A stretch of 64,000 nt of DNA from CAYZJB01 sp964478735. GTDB lineage: Bacteria > CLD3 > SB21. The translations under genes and the position numbers were made by a program. This document shows, in pieces, positions 26,250-33,980 of this stretch. The notes beneath the pieces are model-generated. The model had not been told where the DNA came from, made no database searches, and worked only from the letters and a program-made list of their open reading frames with translations. Location of the stretch: NCBI GenBank assembly GCA_964478735.1, contig CAYZJB010000008.1, positions 1-64,000 on the forward strand, given 5' to 3'. Numbering within the stretch: the stretch's first letter is position 1; the number at the start of each line of letters is the position of its first letter.

Positions 26250-26612
26250 TTAAACGTTATGTCGGTCAATCATGGCGTCGTCCGCTTTCACCCAGTCTTC
26301 ACCCTCATGCCACCAGTGGGACGCGCAGACCTTGCAGCGGCAAAGCGTCCGCGGCTGTCGGGTAAGAACCAAAAGCCGCTCCGCATCCGGCGGCGCCGAC
26401 GACGGATATTTTTTTTCAAAGCGATGATGTTCGAACGGGCGAAGCCTTTTCCACAATCCGCCGCCCGCGGCGTCGAACAGGACGAACGCACGGCACGTCC
26501 GGCATTGGAAAAGCGTTTGATCCTGCTTTTCTTCAAGCGGGAAGATGTCGTCTCGCCCACGTGCAAGGTAGAGCGCGTCGGACCAGTAAAATTGGCCGTT
26601 GGTGCGAATCAC
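26250..26612 (-). CDS. Small putative zinc-binding protein heading the long gene array
   Basis: 120 residues from GTG 26612. Cysteine pairs CRTC (about residue 37) and CRCKVC (about residue 91) with nearby histidines (ASHWWHEG) suggest one zinc site. No family is recognised. The GTG lies seven bases past a predicted -10 box and has no Shine-Dalgarno sequence, so the mRNA is probably leaderless. It is the first gene of the 17-gene array that runs down to the methylmalonyl-CoA mutase. Confidence 0.6.
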   Translation of the reverse strand: MIRTNGQFYWSDALYLARGRDDIFPLEEKQDQTLFQCRTCRAFVLFDAAGGGLWKRLRPFEHHRFEKKYPSSAPPDAERLLVLTRQPRTLCRCKVCASHWWHEGEDWVKADDAMIDRHNV

Positions 26613-26619
26613 GGTCGCT

Positions 26620-26648
26620 ATAATACCAATTCAGGTTCCTAAAATCAA
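26620..26648 (-). promoter_or_regulatory. Predicted promoter of the 17-gene minus-strand array
   Basis: Read on the minus strand: TTGATT (26648-26643), 17-base spacer, TATTAT (26625-26620), then seven bases to the GTG start at 26612. It is the only strong promoter-like sequence seen upstream of the array, and its spacing again implies a leaderless transcript. Confidence 0.45.
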
Positions 26649-26735
26649 TGAAACGCTCGCCGACCACACTCGAAAAATGGTCCTTTGACGGACGGCTTTT
26701 TTGCGCGTGGCATGAAACCTCTGATCTGAAATAAA

Positions 26736-26763
26736 AAGGGCCGGCGTTTTAACGTCGGCCCTT
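26736..26763 (-). terminator. Rho-independent terminator of the MuiA-like gene
   Basis: A 13-base-pair stem (AAGGGCCGACGTT on the minus strand, one G-T wobble) with a minimal loop, followed on the minus strand by TTTTTATTT. It lies 26 bases downstream of the MuiA-like stop codon and insulates that gene from the array that starts at 26612. Confidence 0.85.
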
Positions 26764-26789
26764 CATTGAAAATTCTTCAATGTTTGCTG

Positions 26790-28490
26790 CTACAGACCGT
26801 CGACGTTGATCTCCCGGGGATATTCAACGATGTATTTGATCCGAAGTTCGACTTTTTCTTTGGGCTTGACGCGCAGCCGCCATTCGACCATCCCGTTACT
26901 CTTACGTTCGACGACCCCATAGGCATGTTTTGCAATCGTCTGGTCTTTTTCGAATTCCGGCAGGACCGGCGTCACCTTGATCCGCTCGTCACTCGACACG
27001 GGAAACTGGTCGTAGACGGTTATACTGTCCGTCGAACGGCGGAAACTCTCGATGGTCATTTTATATTCAAACGTTTTTTTCGTCGTTTTGGAAAACAGGC
27101 CTTTTTCAGACTGGTAATCCCGGACCTGTTCGCGTTTGATCTTGATCGCATCGTCGACGCCCAGGAAAGCATCGAATTTTTCGGTCGGTATAACCGTTCC
27201 AATCGAGGAGGTACCGACGAAATTATTGCCAAAAAAGATATTCACATTGCCCGACAAAAACGGAACGTCCGTCGTATTTTCAATGCGGCCTTTCAGGTAT
27301 GCCAGCGTCGACAGTTTAGGAACGGCCGAATATTCCAGTTCCGCCGTCAGTTTCTGCGTGGAGATGGCAACCTTGTGATCAAAATTGTCAGCCGGAATAC
27401 TGGTCGCCTTCGGAATCGTAAAAACGACGGACGTGGACCTTGTTTCCACGACGGCCGTTTCCATTTCCAGAGAAGTCTCATCGATCGCTTCTTCGGCTCC
27501 CTCTCCGCTGTCTTCTTTTTTCGCACTCTTTTCGTACGAACGGTAACCGGCACCCGCGGCGCGCGAAGGTTTTCCTCCCATCGCACCCAATCCACTCAGA
27601 CCGCCATCATAAAGATCGTTTTGACGTACATTCAAATACCATGACGCCAGTGCGGGCATCGTTGCTGAAATATTGGGACGTGCCGTCGAGATCGACAATT
27701 GAACGTTTTTCCAGTCTTCACCGGTCTTTTGCGCCACCATCGCGTAATACACAAGTTCGACCGACTGATCTTCGGGATTAACCCGCAGGTCGTATACCGG
27801 ATACCAGCGCGCTCCCGTCAACACGTATGACGGCGTGAGCGTCAGATTGCCGGCCTTCGTGACGGTCACGGTGACGGTCACGTTTTTACGGCTGGGTTTA
27901 CTGTAACCGGATAGTTGATTGATCTGCTGTTGGACAACGACGCGCTTCTGGCTGACGTCGCTTCGCTTTTTTTCCAGTGTGCGGATCTCTTCATTGATCT
28001 TACCGGCATTGGCATCGTAAAATGCGAACAATTTCGTCCAGTCGTCCATCGTCGGTCGAACCACGTCCTTGTTCTGCGTCTGATTGACGACGGCCGATTT
28101 GATTTGATCCAGTAATTCTTTTTCGCGCCCCAGTAACGTCAATCGGTCGGTATACACCCGTTCCTCCGCCTGAAGTTCTTCGAGCTTCTCCTTGAGATTC
28201 GTCAGCCGGTCCTTCGGAATGGTATCGAGATGCTCCAGCTCGATTTTGATATCCGTGATTTTCGCCGCCGCCGATCCGCCTCCGTTGATACGGAGCGATT
28301 GATCCTGCAGCGCGGTCGGCAGGTCCGTGATTTTCAATTCGTGTTCACCGACGGCGAGATACGTCTCCGCGCTTCGTGTGATCTCCGCCCGGTCGAGATA
28401 CACGGTAACGGCTTCGATTTTGGTAGTCAGAACTTTTTCCTGCGCCGTCAATTGAACGACGGAGAGTAAAACAAGACTCAAGAATCGCAT
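26790..28490 (-). CDS. Mucoidy inhibitor MuiA-like protein (DUF4140/DUF4139)
   Basis: 566 residues with a cleavable signal peptide (cleavage likely after LTAQ). The N-terminal DUF4140 part (ITRSAETYLAVGEHELKITDLP) is followed by a coiled coil (about 90-200) and the DUF4139 part (YVLTGARWYPVYDLRV, DWKNVQLSISTARP). The C-terminus ends with typical VEWRLRVKPKEKVELRIKYIVEYP. Family members are periplasmic or surface proteins, named for an effect on mucoid colony form in one enterobacterium; the molecular role is unknown. The gene has a GGAG site upstream and its own terminator, so it is probably a single-gene unit. Confidence 0.88.
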   Translation of the reverse strand: MRFLSLVLLSVVQLTAQEKVLTTKIEAVTVYLDRAEITRSAETYLAVGEHELKITDLPTALQDQSLRINGGGSAAAKITDIKIELEHLDTIPKDRLTNLKEKLEELQAEERVYTDRLTLLGREKELLDQIKSAVVNQTQNKDVVRPTMDDWTKLFAFYDANAGKINEEIRTLEKKRSDVSQKRVVVQQQINQLSGYSKPSRKNVTVTVTVTKAGNLTLTPSYVLTGARWYPVYDLRVNPEDQSVELVYYAMVAQKTGEDWKNVQLSISTARPNISATMPALASWYLNVRQNDLYDGGLSGLGAMGGKPSRAAGAGYRSYEKSAKKEDSGEGAEEAIDETSLEMETAVVETRSTSVVFTIPKATSIPADNFDHKVAISTQKLTAELEYSAVPKLSTLAYLKGRIENTTDVPFLSGNVNIFFGNNFVGTSSIGTVIPTEKFDAFLGVDDAIKIKREQVRDYQSEKGLFSKTTKKTFEYKMTIESFRRSTDSITVYDQFPVSSDERIKVTPVLPEFEKDQTIAKHAYGVVERKSNGMVEWRLRVKPKEKVELRIKYIVEYPREINVDGL

Positions 28491-28514
28491 ACGACATTCT
28501 CCATTTTTGTCAAG

Positions 28515-28639
28515 TTGCTGAAATAGTCACCCTGGACTTGTTTCAGGGTCTCAAAATTTATATTCAAATGAACAGATTATCGAGACCCCGAAACGCGTTC
28601 GGGGTGACGGCCGTGATACTCAACAGACTTTTTCAGCAC
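28515..28639. repeat. Nested inverted-repeat element (REP/MITE-like)
   Basis: Outer arms: 28515-28528 and 28626-28639, about 12 of 14 bases complementary (core TGCTGAAA.AGTC). Inner arms: 28526-28552 against 28582-28608, which begin GTCACCC and end GGGTGAC. Each inner arm also folds on itself (CCTGGA...TTCAGG and CCCCGAA...TTCGGGG). The element fills most of the space between two genes and has no coding capacity, as expected for a dispersed repetitive extragenic element. Confidence 0.65.
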
Positions 28640-28685
28640 CCTGTTAAGAGTTAAGAACCGTTGCCCGTGGTAATATCGCTGATCA

Positions 28686-29525
28686 TCACCCGCCGTGCAT
28701 TGCTCCGGCCAGGTAACCGACCACTTCCGTATAATCGTGATTGACGTCACCGGAAGTGCGATACGTCAGTACGTTGGCCTTGGTCGCGCCCCGCTTTTGC
28801 GTCAGGAGCATCGTCACGAGGATCGGACCGAATCCGCACGCTTCGCATCGACCTGTACGAATGTCGCGATAAAACCGTTCCGGTTCGTACGCTTCCACGT
28901 CATCGACGACCACGCGATCCAGCTCGTTGGCCCGCGCCTGCGGGTAAAAATGGGACAGATCGCTGCTGGCAACGACGAGTACGCGTTTGTCCCTGATCAA
29001 GGGCCACAGCTGTGCCGCAACCGTCTCGCACGTCTCCCAGTCCTGCGTTCCCATGACGATCGGCAAAAGTTCGAACTCGTCGACAACCGTCTGCAAAAAC
29101 GGTAATTCGACCTCGATGCCGTGCTCCTGGCGATGCCCGACGATGCCGGCCTGGATGAGGGGACTTGCTTCCGCCAGTTGGACCGCGATCTCACGATTCA
29201 CCGTTACACGTCCCAGCGGAGTGTCGAAGTCTCCCGGATAGACACTCGCACCGCGAAACATTTCACGATGGCTCGGACTGAGTACGACGACAAGGTCCCA
29301 TGACGTACCTGCGACCTGTGAAAAAGCATGGGCGGCCACGGAACCGGAATACACGTATCCCGCGTGCGGAGCGATCAGGCCGTGTATGTTCGGCAACGAG
29401 GGCTCCGCCACGGCGTCGTCGAGTAAATTCCGGACGATCGAACGAAGGGCGTTGGACTGGGCGGGATAAAAAAGACCGGCGACGGCGGGCGGCCGTGGTT
29501 TAAATATGTCCGCCGCGGATTTCAT
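28686..29525 (-). CDS. amrB: AmmeMemoRadiSam system protein B (MEMO1-like)
   Basis: 279 residues from ATG 29525, chosen because GGGAG lies five bases upstream; a GTG six bases earlier is possible. The MEMO fold is clear: AVAGLFYPAQ, HGLIAPHAGYVYSG, VVVLSPSHR, GHRQEHGIEVELPFLQ, ASSDLSHFYP and a CEACGFGP segment near the C-terminus. The family is related to non-haem iron dioxygenases and commonly occurs with an AMMECR1 protein and a radical SAM protein, neither of which is here. It follows an NtrC-type regulator with a two-base gap, so both are probably co-transcribed. Confidence 0.92.
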   Translation of the reverse strand: MKSAADIFKPRPPAVAGLFYPAQSNALRSIVRNLLDDAVAEPSLPNIHGLIAPHAGYVYSGSVAAHAFSQVAGTSWDLVVVLSPSHREMFRGASVYPGDFDTPLGRVTVNREIAVQLAEASPLIQAGIVGHRQEHGIEVELPFLQTVVDEFELLPIVMGTQDWETCETVAAQLWPLIRDKRVLVVASSDLSHFYPQARANELDRVVVDDVEAYEPERFYRDIRTGRCEACGFGPILVTMLLTQKRGATKANVLTYRTSGDVNHDYTEVVGYLAGAMHGG

Positions 29526-29527
29526 AC

Positions 29528-30934
29528 TCACTCCCGGATGGGAAGTTGATACTTTTCAGCCTTGCGATAAATGGTCGCGCGGCCCATGTTCAGACGCCGC
29601 GCCAGCTCGCTGATGTTGCCGTTGACTTCGTTGTACACGCGTTTGATGATTTTTTCTTCGACGCGCTCGAGAATTTCATCCAGCGTACCGGACATGTCGA
29701 TGTACGATTCCGAAGAAACGGCGGGTTTTGTCGCTCCGAGCGTACGAATGGCGTTCGGCAAATCGTCCAGTTCGATTTCCCGTCCCGAGGCCAGCACGAC
29801 CGCCCGTTCAATCGTGTTTTCCAGCTCCCGAACGTTGCCCGTCCAGTTGTAATCGATCAGGGCCTGAAGCGCACCGCGGGATATCGACTCCGGGAATCCT
29901 TTTTTCTCTCGTTTTTTGAATTTTTCGAGGAAATGAGCGGCCAGCAGCGGGACGTCCTCCCGACGGTCGCGCAACGACGGCATCACGATCGGAAATACGC
30001 TGAGGCGGTAATAGAGGTCTTCACGGAATTGTCCGGCTTTTACCGATTCCTCGAGGTTGCGGTTCGTCGCGGAGATGACACGGACGTCCACCTGGATGGT
30101 ACTCGTACCGCCGATGCGGGTAAACTCGCGTTCCTGCAGAACCCGCAGAACCTTGGCCTGCGTCGGCGGCGACATCTCGCCGATTTCATCCAGAAAAATC
30201 GTACCGCCGTCGGCCTGTTCGAATTTTCCGATACGCCGTTCCGTCGCACCGGTAAAGGCCCCCCGTTCGTGTCCGAAAAGTTCGCTTTCCAGAAGGCTCT
30301 CCGGAAGCGCGGCGCAATTGACCGCCACGAACGGTTTGTGGGCCCGCGTGGCCGTACGATTGTGGATCTCCTTCGCGACCAGTTCCTTTCCCGTCCCGCT
30401 TTCGCCCATGATGAGTACCGTCACACCGGCGCTCTTGCCGATTTTGTCGACGAGGCGGTAAATTTCCTGCATCTTTTCGCTCGTACCGATAATGCTGCCA
30501 AAATCCTTGACCTGCTGCAACTCGCCGCGCAGCCGCTCCAGTTCTTGCGAAAGCGACCGAATCAGGAGTGCGTTGCGGATCGATACTTTCAGGCGATTGG
30601 AGTCAAAGGGCTTGGTGACGAAATCGTACGCTCCGCTTTTCATCGATTCGACGGCCGTCTCGATCGTGCCGTGTGCGCTCATCATCACGATGGGAATCTG
30701 CGGGTAAAATTTCCGGATGCGGTCCATCACTTCGATACCGTCCATGCCCGGAATTCGCAGATCGAGCAGAATCACGTCGGGATGGTGCTCCTCGATCGCC
30801 TGAAAGCACTCGTTGCCGTCGGTCGCGTTGTAAATGACGTATTCATCCTTGGCCAGGTAGACTTGAATAAGCTTGAGGATGTTTTTGTCGTCGTCGACGA
30901 CGAGAACGGTTTTACGATCGCTTCCGTTTTCCAT
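29528..30934 (-). CDS. Sigma54-dependent response regulator, NtrC family
   Basis: 468 residues. A receiver domain (1-120) has phospho-acceptor aspartate in VILLDLRIPG and lysine in FVTKPFD. The AAA+ domain (about 145-385) has Walker A GESGTGKE, the sigma54-contact loop GAFTGA, Walker B GGTIFLDEIGEM and the R-finger region. A Fis-type helix-turn-helix ends the protein (ISELARRLNMGRATIYRKAEKY). It activates RpoN-dependent promoters when phosphorylated. No histidine kinase is adjacent. A weak TTGCTC-17-TAGATT pair sits five bases before the ATG. Confidence 0.95.
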   Translation of the reverse strand: MENGSDRKTVLVVDDDKNILKLIQVYLAKDEYVIYNATDGNECFQAIEEHHPDVILLDLRIPGMDGIEVMDRIRKFYPQIPIVMMSAHGTIETAVESMKSGAYDFVTKPFDSNRLKVSIRNALLIRSLSQELERLRGELQQVKDFGSIIGTSEKMQEIYRLVDKIGKSAGVTVLIMGESGTGKELVAKEIHNRTATRAHKPFVAVNCAALPESLLESELFGHERGAFTGATERRIGKFEQADGGTIFLDEIGEMSPPTQAKVLRVLQEREFTRIGGTSTIQVDVRVISATNRNLEESVKAGQFREDLYYRLSVFPIVMPSLRDRREDVPLLAAHFLEKFKKREKKGFPESISRGALQALIDYNWTGNVRELENTIERAVVLASGREIELDDLPNAIRTLGATKPAVSSESYIDMSGTLDEILERVEEKIIKRVYNEVNGNISELARRLNMGRATIYRKAEKYQLPIRE

Positions 30935-30939
30935 GGGCT

Positions 30940-30968
30940 AATCTATGTCGATTTAGAATGAAGAGCAA
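30940..30968 (-). promoter_or_regulatory. Weak candidate promoter of the NtrC-type gene
   Basis: On the minus strand TTGCTC (30968-30963), 17-base spacer, TAGATT (30945-30940), five bases before the ATG at 30934. Both boxes match the consensus poorly; it is noted because the spacing repeats the leaderless pattern seen at ltaE, queE and the 26612 gene. Confidence 0.25.
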
Positions 30969-31050
30969 TGCAAACGACAAGCAAAACAATATCGAGGTCC
31001 CGTGCAGACAGAATCGTTTGCAACGTGGAGATCGTGGAGCGCGCGGAGCT

Positions 31051-31077
31051 CGGTCGCTGAGTTTATCGAAGCGACCG
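31051..31077. repeat. Short palindromic hairpin (REP-like)
   Basis: Arms CGGTCGCT and AGCGACCG enclose an 11-base loop (GAGTTTATCGA) in the 182-base gap between lpxK and the NtrC-type gene. Sequences of the form GGTCGCTGAG..TCGAAGCGACC are common dispersed extragenic palindromes in many bacteria. It could also act as a factor-dependent 3' end; no T-run follows on either strand. Confidence 0.45.
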
Positions 31078-31116
31078 GAATCGCGCATGGAGATGGTCTC
31101 ATCCGCCGTTACCAAA

Positions 31117-32205
31117 TCATTCACTCGAAACGGACCCATTCGATCCTGTGGCCATTGCGTCTGAAACCGCCTTGACCAAATCTGCCCCACCGGCGATTTC
31201 AACGTCGAGATAACACAGTCGATTCCTCAATGACTCGGGAAGAACAAGCTCCCGAACCTTCACGGCATCTTTGTGTGTGGTTACAAACAAGTCGACTTCT
31301 TCTTGCGTTAAAAATTTCCGCACATCGCGCCCGCCATAGCGATGATGGTCGGGAAATTCGATGTAACGAACACTCCTCGCTCCGTATTGTACGGCCGTTT
31401 CCATAACCATGCGGCGAAACGGCCGGTGATGGCCGATCCCCGCAAATGCGCAAAGCCTGAGACCTCGCAGGATGTTCGGATCGTGTACCGAACCGTCGCT
31501 GAGGAGGATTAAGCGGGTGGCTTGCCATACAAGCGGTAGTGCATCGGCCGCTGACGCAGCGGCATCGGTGCATTTCGACACGACGCGCACGTCACATTGT
31601 TTCCACGTTTTTTTTCTGTCCCGCAGACGGCCGAGCGGAAGAAGCCATTGCGGGTACTGCAGTTCGTCCGCATCCAGCACGCCGACGGTAACGTCGGGTT
31701 GAATCGTCGGATCTTGTAAACCGTCATCGAGTACGATCACGTCGGGTCGATAAGTCTCGGCGATGTATCGAAGCGCGGGACCGCGGCCGTCCGCCGAAAT
31801 GACGGGTATCGGCAGCCGACTCCGCTGCATACGTTCCGCCAGCATCCGGCCCTCGTCGCCGGCCTCCGCAGACGTCGAACGGATAACGCTGCCGTCGAAG
31901 ACAACGACCCGGCCCGGCCTCGTTTTTTTGTATCCGTGGTTCAAAATACACACGCGATGTCCGGCCGTATGCAGGGCAGCAGCGATAAATTCCACAACCG
32001 GCGTTTTTCCGGAACCGCCTACCGCCACGCTGCCGACGACCAGGATAAACGGCGGTCCGGTCTTCGGTTTCTTTTTGCTGAACGATCGGATCCCGTCGCG
32101 AACGAGCAAAATGACGGCGAAAAGCATGCTCAACGGCCATAACACCGAATACCCCAGCCATCGCGCGGTCCGGTTTCGCCATTCGACAACGGGTTTAACG
32201 ATCAT
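31117..32205 (-). CDS. lpxK: Tetraacyldisaccharide 4'-kinase
   Basis: 362 residues. LpxK phosphorylates the lipid A precursor at the 4' position at the inner membrane. One N-terminal membrane helix (about 18-38) precedes the P-loop VGSVAVGGSGKTP. The family motifs ILNHGYKK, GDEGRMLAERM, VIVLDDGLQDP and FAGIGHHRPFRR follow. It shows that the cell makes lipid A and hence has an outer membrane with lipopolysaccharide. The start overlaps the end of the DUF374 gene by 11 bases. Confidence 0.93.
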   Translation of the reverse strand: MIVKPVVEWRNRTARWLGYSVLWPLSMLFAVILLVRDGIRSFSKKKPKTGPPFILVVGSVAVGGSGKTPVVEFIAAALHTAGHRVCILNHGYKKTRPGRVVVFDGSVIRSTSAEAGDEGRMLAERMQRSRLPIPVISADGRGPALRYIAETYRPDVIVLDDGLQDPTIQPDVTVGVLDADELQYPQWLLPLGRLRDRKKTWKQCDVRVVSKCTDAAASAADALPLVWQATRLILLSDGSVHDPNILRGLRLCAFAGIGHHRPFRRMVMETAVQYGARSVRYIEFPDHHRYGGRDVRKFLTQEEVDLFVTTHKDAVKVRELVLPESLRNRLCYLDVEIAGGADLVKAVSDAMATGSNGSVSSE

Positions 32206-32782
32206 GCAGTACGTTCTCGAGCCGTGCCCGATCTTCTTCTGTGTCGGTAAAACGTTGAGGTGAATGAAAGACGACGTCGATCGACGAAAACGGCTTCGGC
32301 AGCCACGCCCGATCCCATGACCGCAGCCGCCAGGCCGACCGATATCCGACCGTAACGGGAACGACGGGATGCGTCGTGTGTCCCGACAATTTCACCACGC
32401 CGTTTTTGATTGATCCTGCCGGCCCTCGCGGCCCGTCCGGCGTGATCATGGCGGCACGTCCCGCGTCCAGTGCCGACCGTAGCGCGAGAAATCCGCCCGC
32501 ACCGTCACGTGAACTCGACCCGACCGCAATGCCGAAACCCAGCCTGCGCAACACGTCCTGCAGCCGCCGGCCGTCGCGGCTGCCGCTCACCAGCGCAACC
32601 GGACGCGGCATGGAAATATTCCGATGCAACGCACAGACGACAGCGAAAATATGTTCGTGCCAGAACGTATAAATGACGGAGCCGGAAAGTGACCCATCGT
32701 GCAGTCGAATGCGCAGGGTTGAAAACCAGGCGCGGATGACGAGAAAAATCAGGAAATCGAAAAAGGACTTAAAGTTTGGCAA
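32195..32782 (-). CDS. DUF374 / lysophospholipid acyltransferase-like protein
   Basis: 195 residues. The motif series FWHEHIFAVV, VSGSRDGRRLQDVLRRLGF, VGSSSRDGAGGFLAL and MITPDGPRGPAGSIKNGVVKLS is typical of DUF374, a branch of the PlsC/LpxL-like acyltransferases usually found beside lipid A genes. One hydrophobic N-terminal segment would hold it at the inner membrane. Overlaps with both neighbours (14 bases with the TPR lipoprotein, 11 with lpxK) indicate translational coupling. It may acylate lipid A or its precursors; the substrate is inference. Confidence 0.88.
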   Translation of the reverse strand: MPNFKSFFDFLIFLVIRAWFSTLRIRLHDGSLSGSVIYTFWHEHIFAVVCALHRNISMPRPVALVSGSRDGRRLQDVLRRLGFGIAVGSSSRDGAGGFLALRSALDAGRAAMITPDGPRGPAGSIKNGVVKLSGHTTHPVVPVTVGYRSAWRLRSWDRAWLPKPFSSIDVVFHSPQRFTDTEEDRARLENVLHDR

Positions 32783-33587
32783 GATATTCTTTGGCGGTTT
32801 TCGTGTGCGCGCTTTTGGGAAACTGGGCCACCAGCTTTTCGAACGCTTCCCGCGCCCGGGAAGCGTTTTGCATGCGGTAATAACACAGCCCGATCTTGAG
32901 CTGAATGGCGTCGGCCGCGGCGCCGGAAAACGTCAGCGCTTTTTGAAAATCCACAAGCGCCTGCGAAAAATCGAGCATGAGAAAGTAACACTCGGCGAGT
33001 TGATACTGGGCCGCAGCGGCAAGGTCGTGATCGGGATGGTCGGCCAGAATTTTTTCAAACGCCGTCGATGCCGTCTTGTACTTTTTCTTTTTCATCACGA
33101 CGAGCGCGTCGTCGTATTTTTTTTTGACCGGATCGACCGTTGTTTTGGAGGCTTGGGCAACGGTTTTTTTCGGTAAACCGTCTTCCTTCCGCGGCTCCTC
33201 CGATTTCGAAATGACTTTGACCGTTTTAGACGAAACGGCCGCCAGTTCGCCCGACAGCGAATCGATAAGGATGGCCTGCTGTTCCACGATACGCTTCGCC
33301 GCCAGTAGATCGTCGAGTAATGAGTTAATGAGACGGATCAGGGAATCTCTCTCCGTTACCGTCAATTCTTTGTCCGTGTCCTCCACGGTTTTCGTTTGCC
33401 GCACAACGATCGAGTCGCGTTTCTGGCCCAGTCCGAGCAGCCGGTTGAGTTCGTCTTTGTCCCTGGTCAGATGCGGCTGGGTACTTTCGACACGTACGGT
33501 TTCGGCGCCACCTCCGCAGGAAACAAAAAGCACAAGCAGCGGGATGATCAAAGTCCGCAGACTGAACCGTTGCGCACCTGTCAACAT
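32769..33587 (-). CDS. TPR lipoprotein, YbgF/CpoB-like
   Basis: 272 residues from ATG 33587, giving a signal ending LVLFVSC, a lipobox-like site. The longer open frame would run across the tRNA promoter at 33682-33710, which argues against it. A coiled-coil middle (about 55-135, KDELNRLLGLG and following) precedes TPR repeats (YDDALVVMKKKKYKTASTAFEKIL onward), an arrangement like the Tol-Pal factor YbgF/CpoB. No tol or pal genes are nearby. It leads the operon with the DUF374 gene and lpxK. Confidence 0.78.
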   Translation of the reverse strand: MLTGAQRFSLRTLIIPLLVLFVSCGGGAETVRVESTQPHLTRDKDELNRLLGLGQKRDSIVVRQTKTVEDTDKELTVTERDSLIRLINSLLDDLLAAKRIVEQQAILIDSLSGELAAVSSKTVKVISKSEEPRKEDGLPKKTVAQASKTTVDPVKKKYDDALVVMKKKKYKTASTAFEKILADHPDHDLAAAAQYQLAECYFLMLDFSQALVDFQKALTFSGAAADAIQLKIGLCYYRMQNASRAREAFEKLVAQFPKSAHTKTAKEYLAKL

Positions 33588-33681
33588 GTCACTGCAAGGA
33601 GCGTCAGCGACGAAGCAGTCCGGCAGGGTATTCTTACGTTGCAAAAATCCCATCGACACGGTCAATTCACCATTATTTCGC

Positions 33682-33710
33682 TTGACTTTATAAGTCATTC
33701 CGTTTATTAT
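33682..33710 (+). promoter_or_regulatory. Promoter of the initiator tRNA gene
   Basis: TTGACT (33682-33687), 17-base spacer, TATTAT (33705-33710), 14 bases before the tRNA 5' end. Close to the sigma70 consensus and correctly placed. Confidence 0.75.
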
Positions 33711-33724
33711 GTGCCCCACTTGAT

Positions 33725-33798
<74 letters not shown>

Positions 33799-33806
33799 CT
33801 ATAAAT

Positions 33807-33833
33807 ATAGACCTTGTGAATCATAAGGTCTAT
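33807..33833 (+). terminator. Terminator after tRNA-fMet
   Basis: Nine-base-pair stem ATAGACCTT / AAGGTCTAT with a nine-base loop, followed by GTTCTTTTT. It separates the two tRNA genes. Confidence 0.7.
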
Positions 33834-33844
33834 GTTCTTTTTAA

Positions 33845-33917
33845 GGCGGGTTAGCTCAGTTGGTAGAGCAGCGGAATCATAATCCGCGTGTCGGCGGTTC
33901 AAGCCCGTCACCCGCTA
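33845..33917 (+). tRNA. tRNA-Met (CAT), elongator
   Basis: 73 nucleotides. The acceptor GGCGGGT pairs with ACCCGCT (G1-T72 wobble), D-stem GCTC/GAGC, anticodon stem GCGGA/TCCGC with loop ATCATAA, T-arm GGCGG-TTCAAGC-CCGTC. Unlike the preceding gene, position 1 is paired, so it is not an initiator. CAT can also mean tRNA-Ile2 with lysidine; the G2-C71, C3-G70 and A73 acceptor end favours methionine. CCA is not encoded. Confidence 0.85.
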
Positions 33918-33922
33918 CAAAA

Positions 33923-33952
33923 GAAAAATTCCCTCGGAGGAGGGAATTTTTC
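33923..33952 (+). terminator. Strong terminator after tRNA-Met
   Basis: Perfect 13-base-pair stem (GAAAAATTCCCTC / GAGGGAATTTTTC) with loop GGAG and T-rich flanks on both strands. It probably serves the tRNA on the plus strand and the pirin gene on the minus strand. Confidence 0.9.
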
Positions 33953-33980
33953 TTTTTCCGGTATGAACTTTAAACCGCTT

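Noticed and set aside
29546..30961. Plus-strand open frame (471 codons) opposite the NtrC-type gene
   Set aside because: Shadow of a clear response-regulator gene; composition is typical of antisense frames in this GC-rich sequence.
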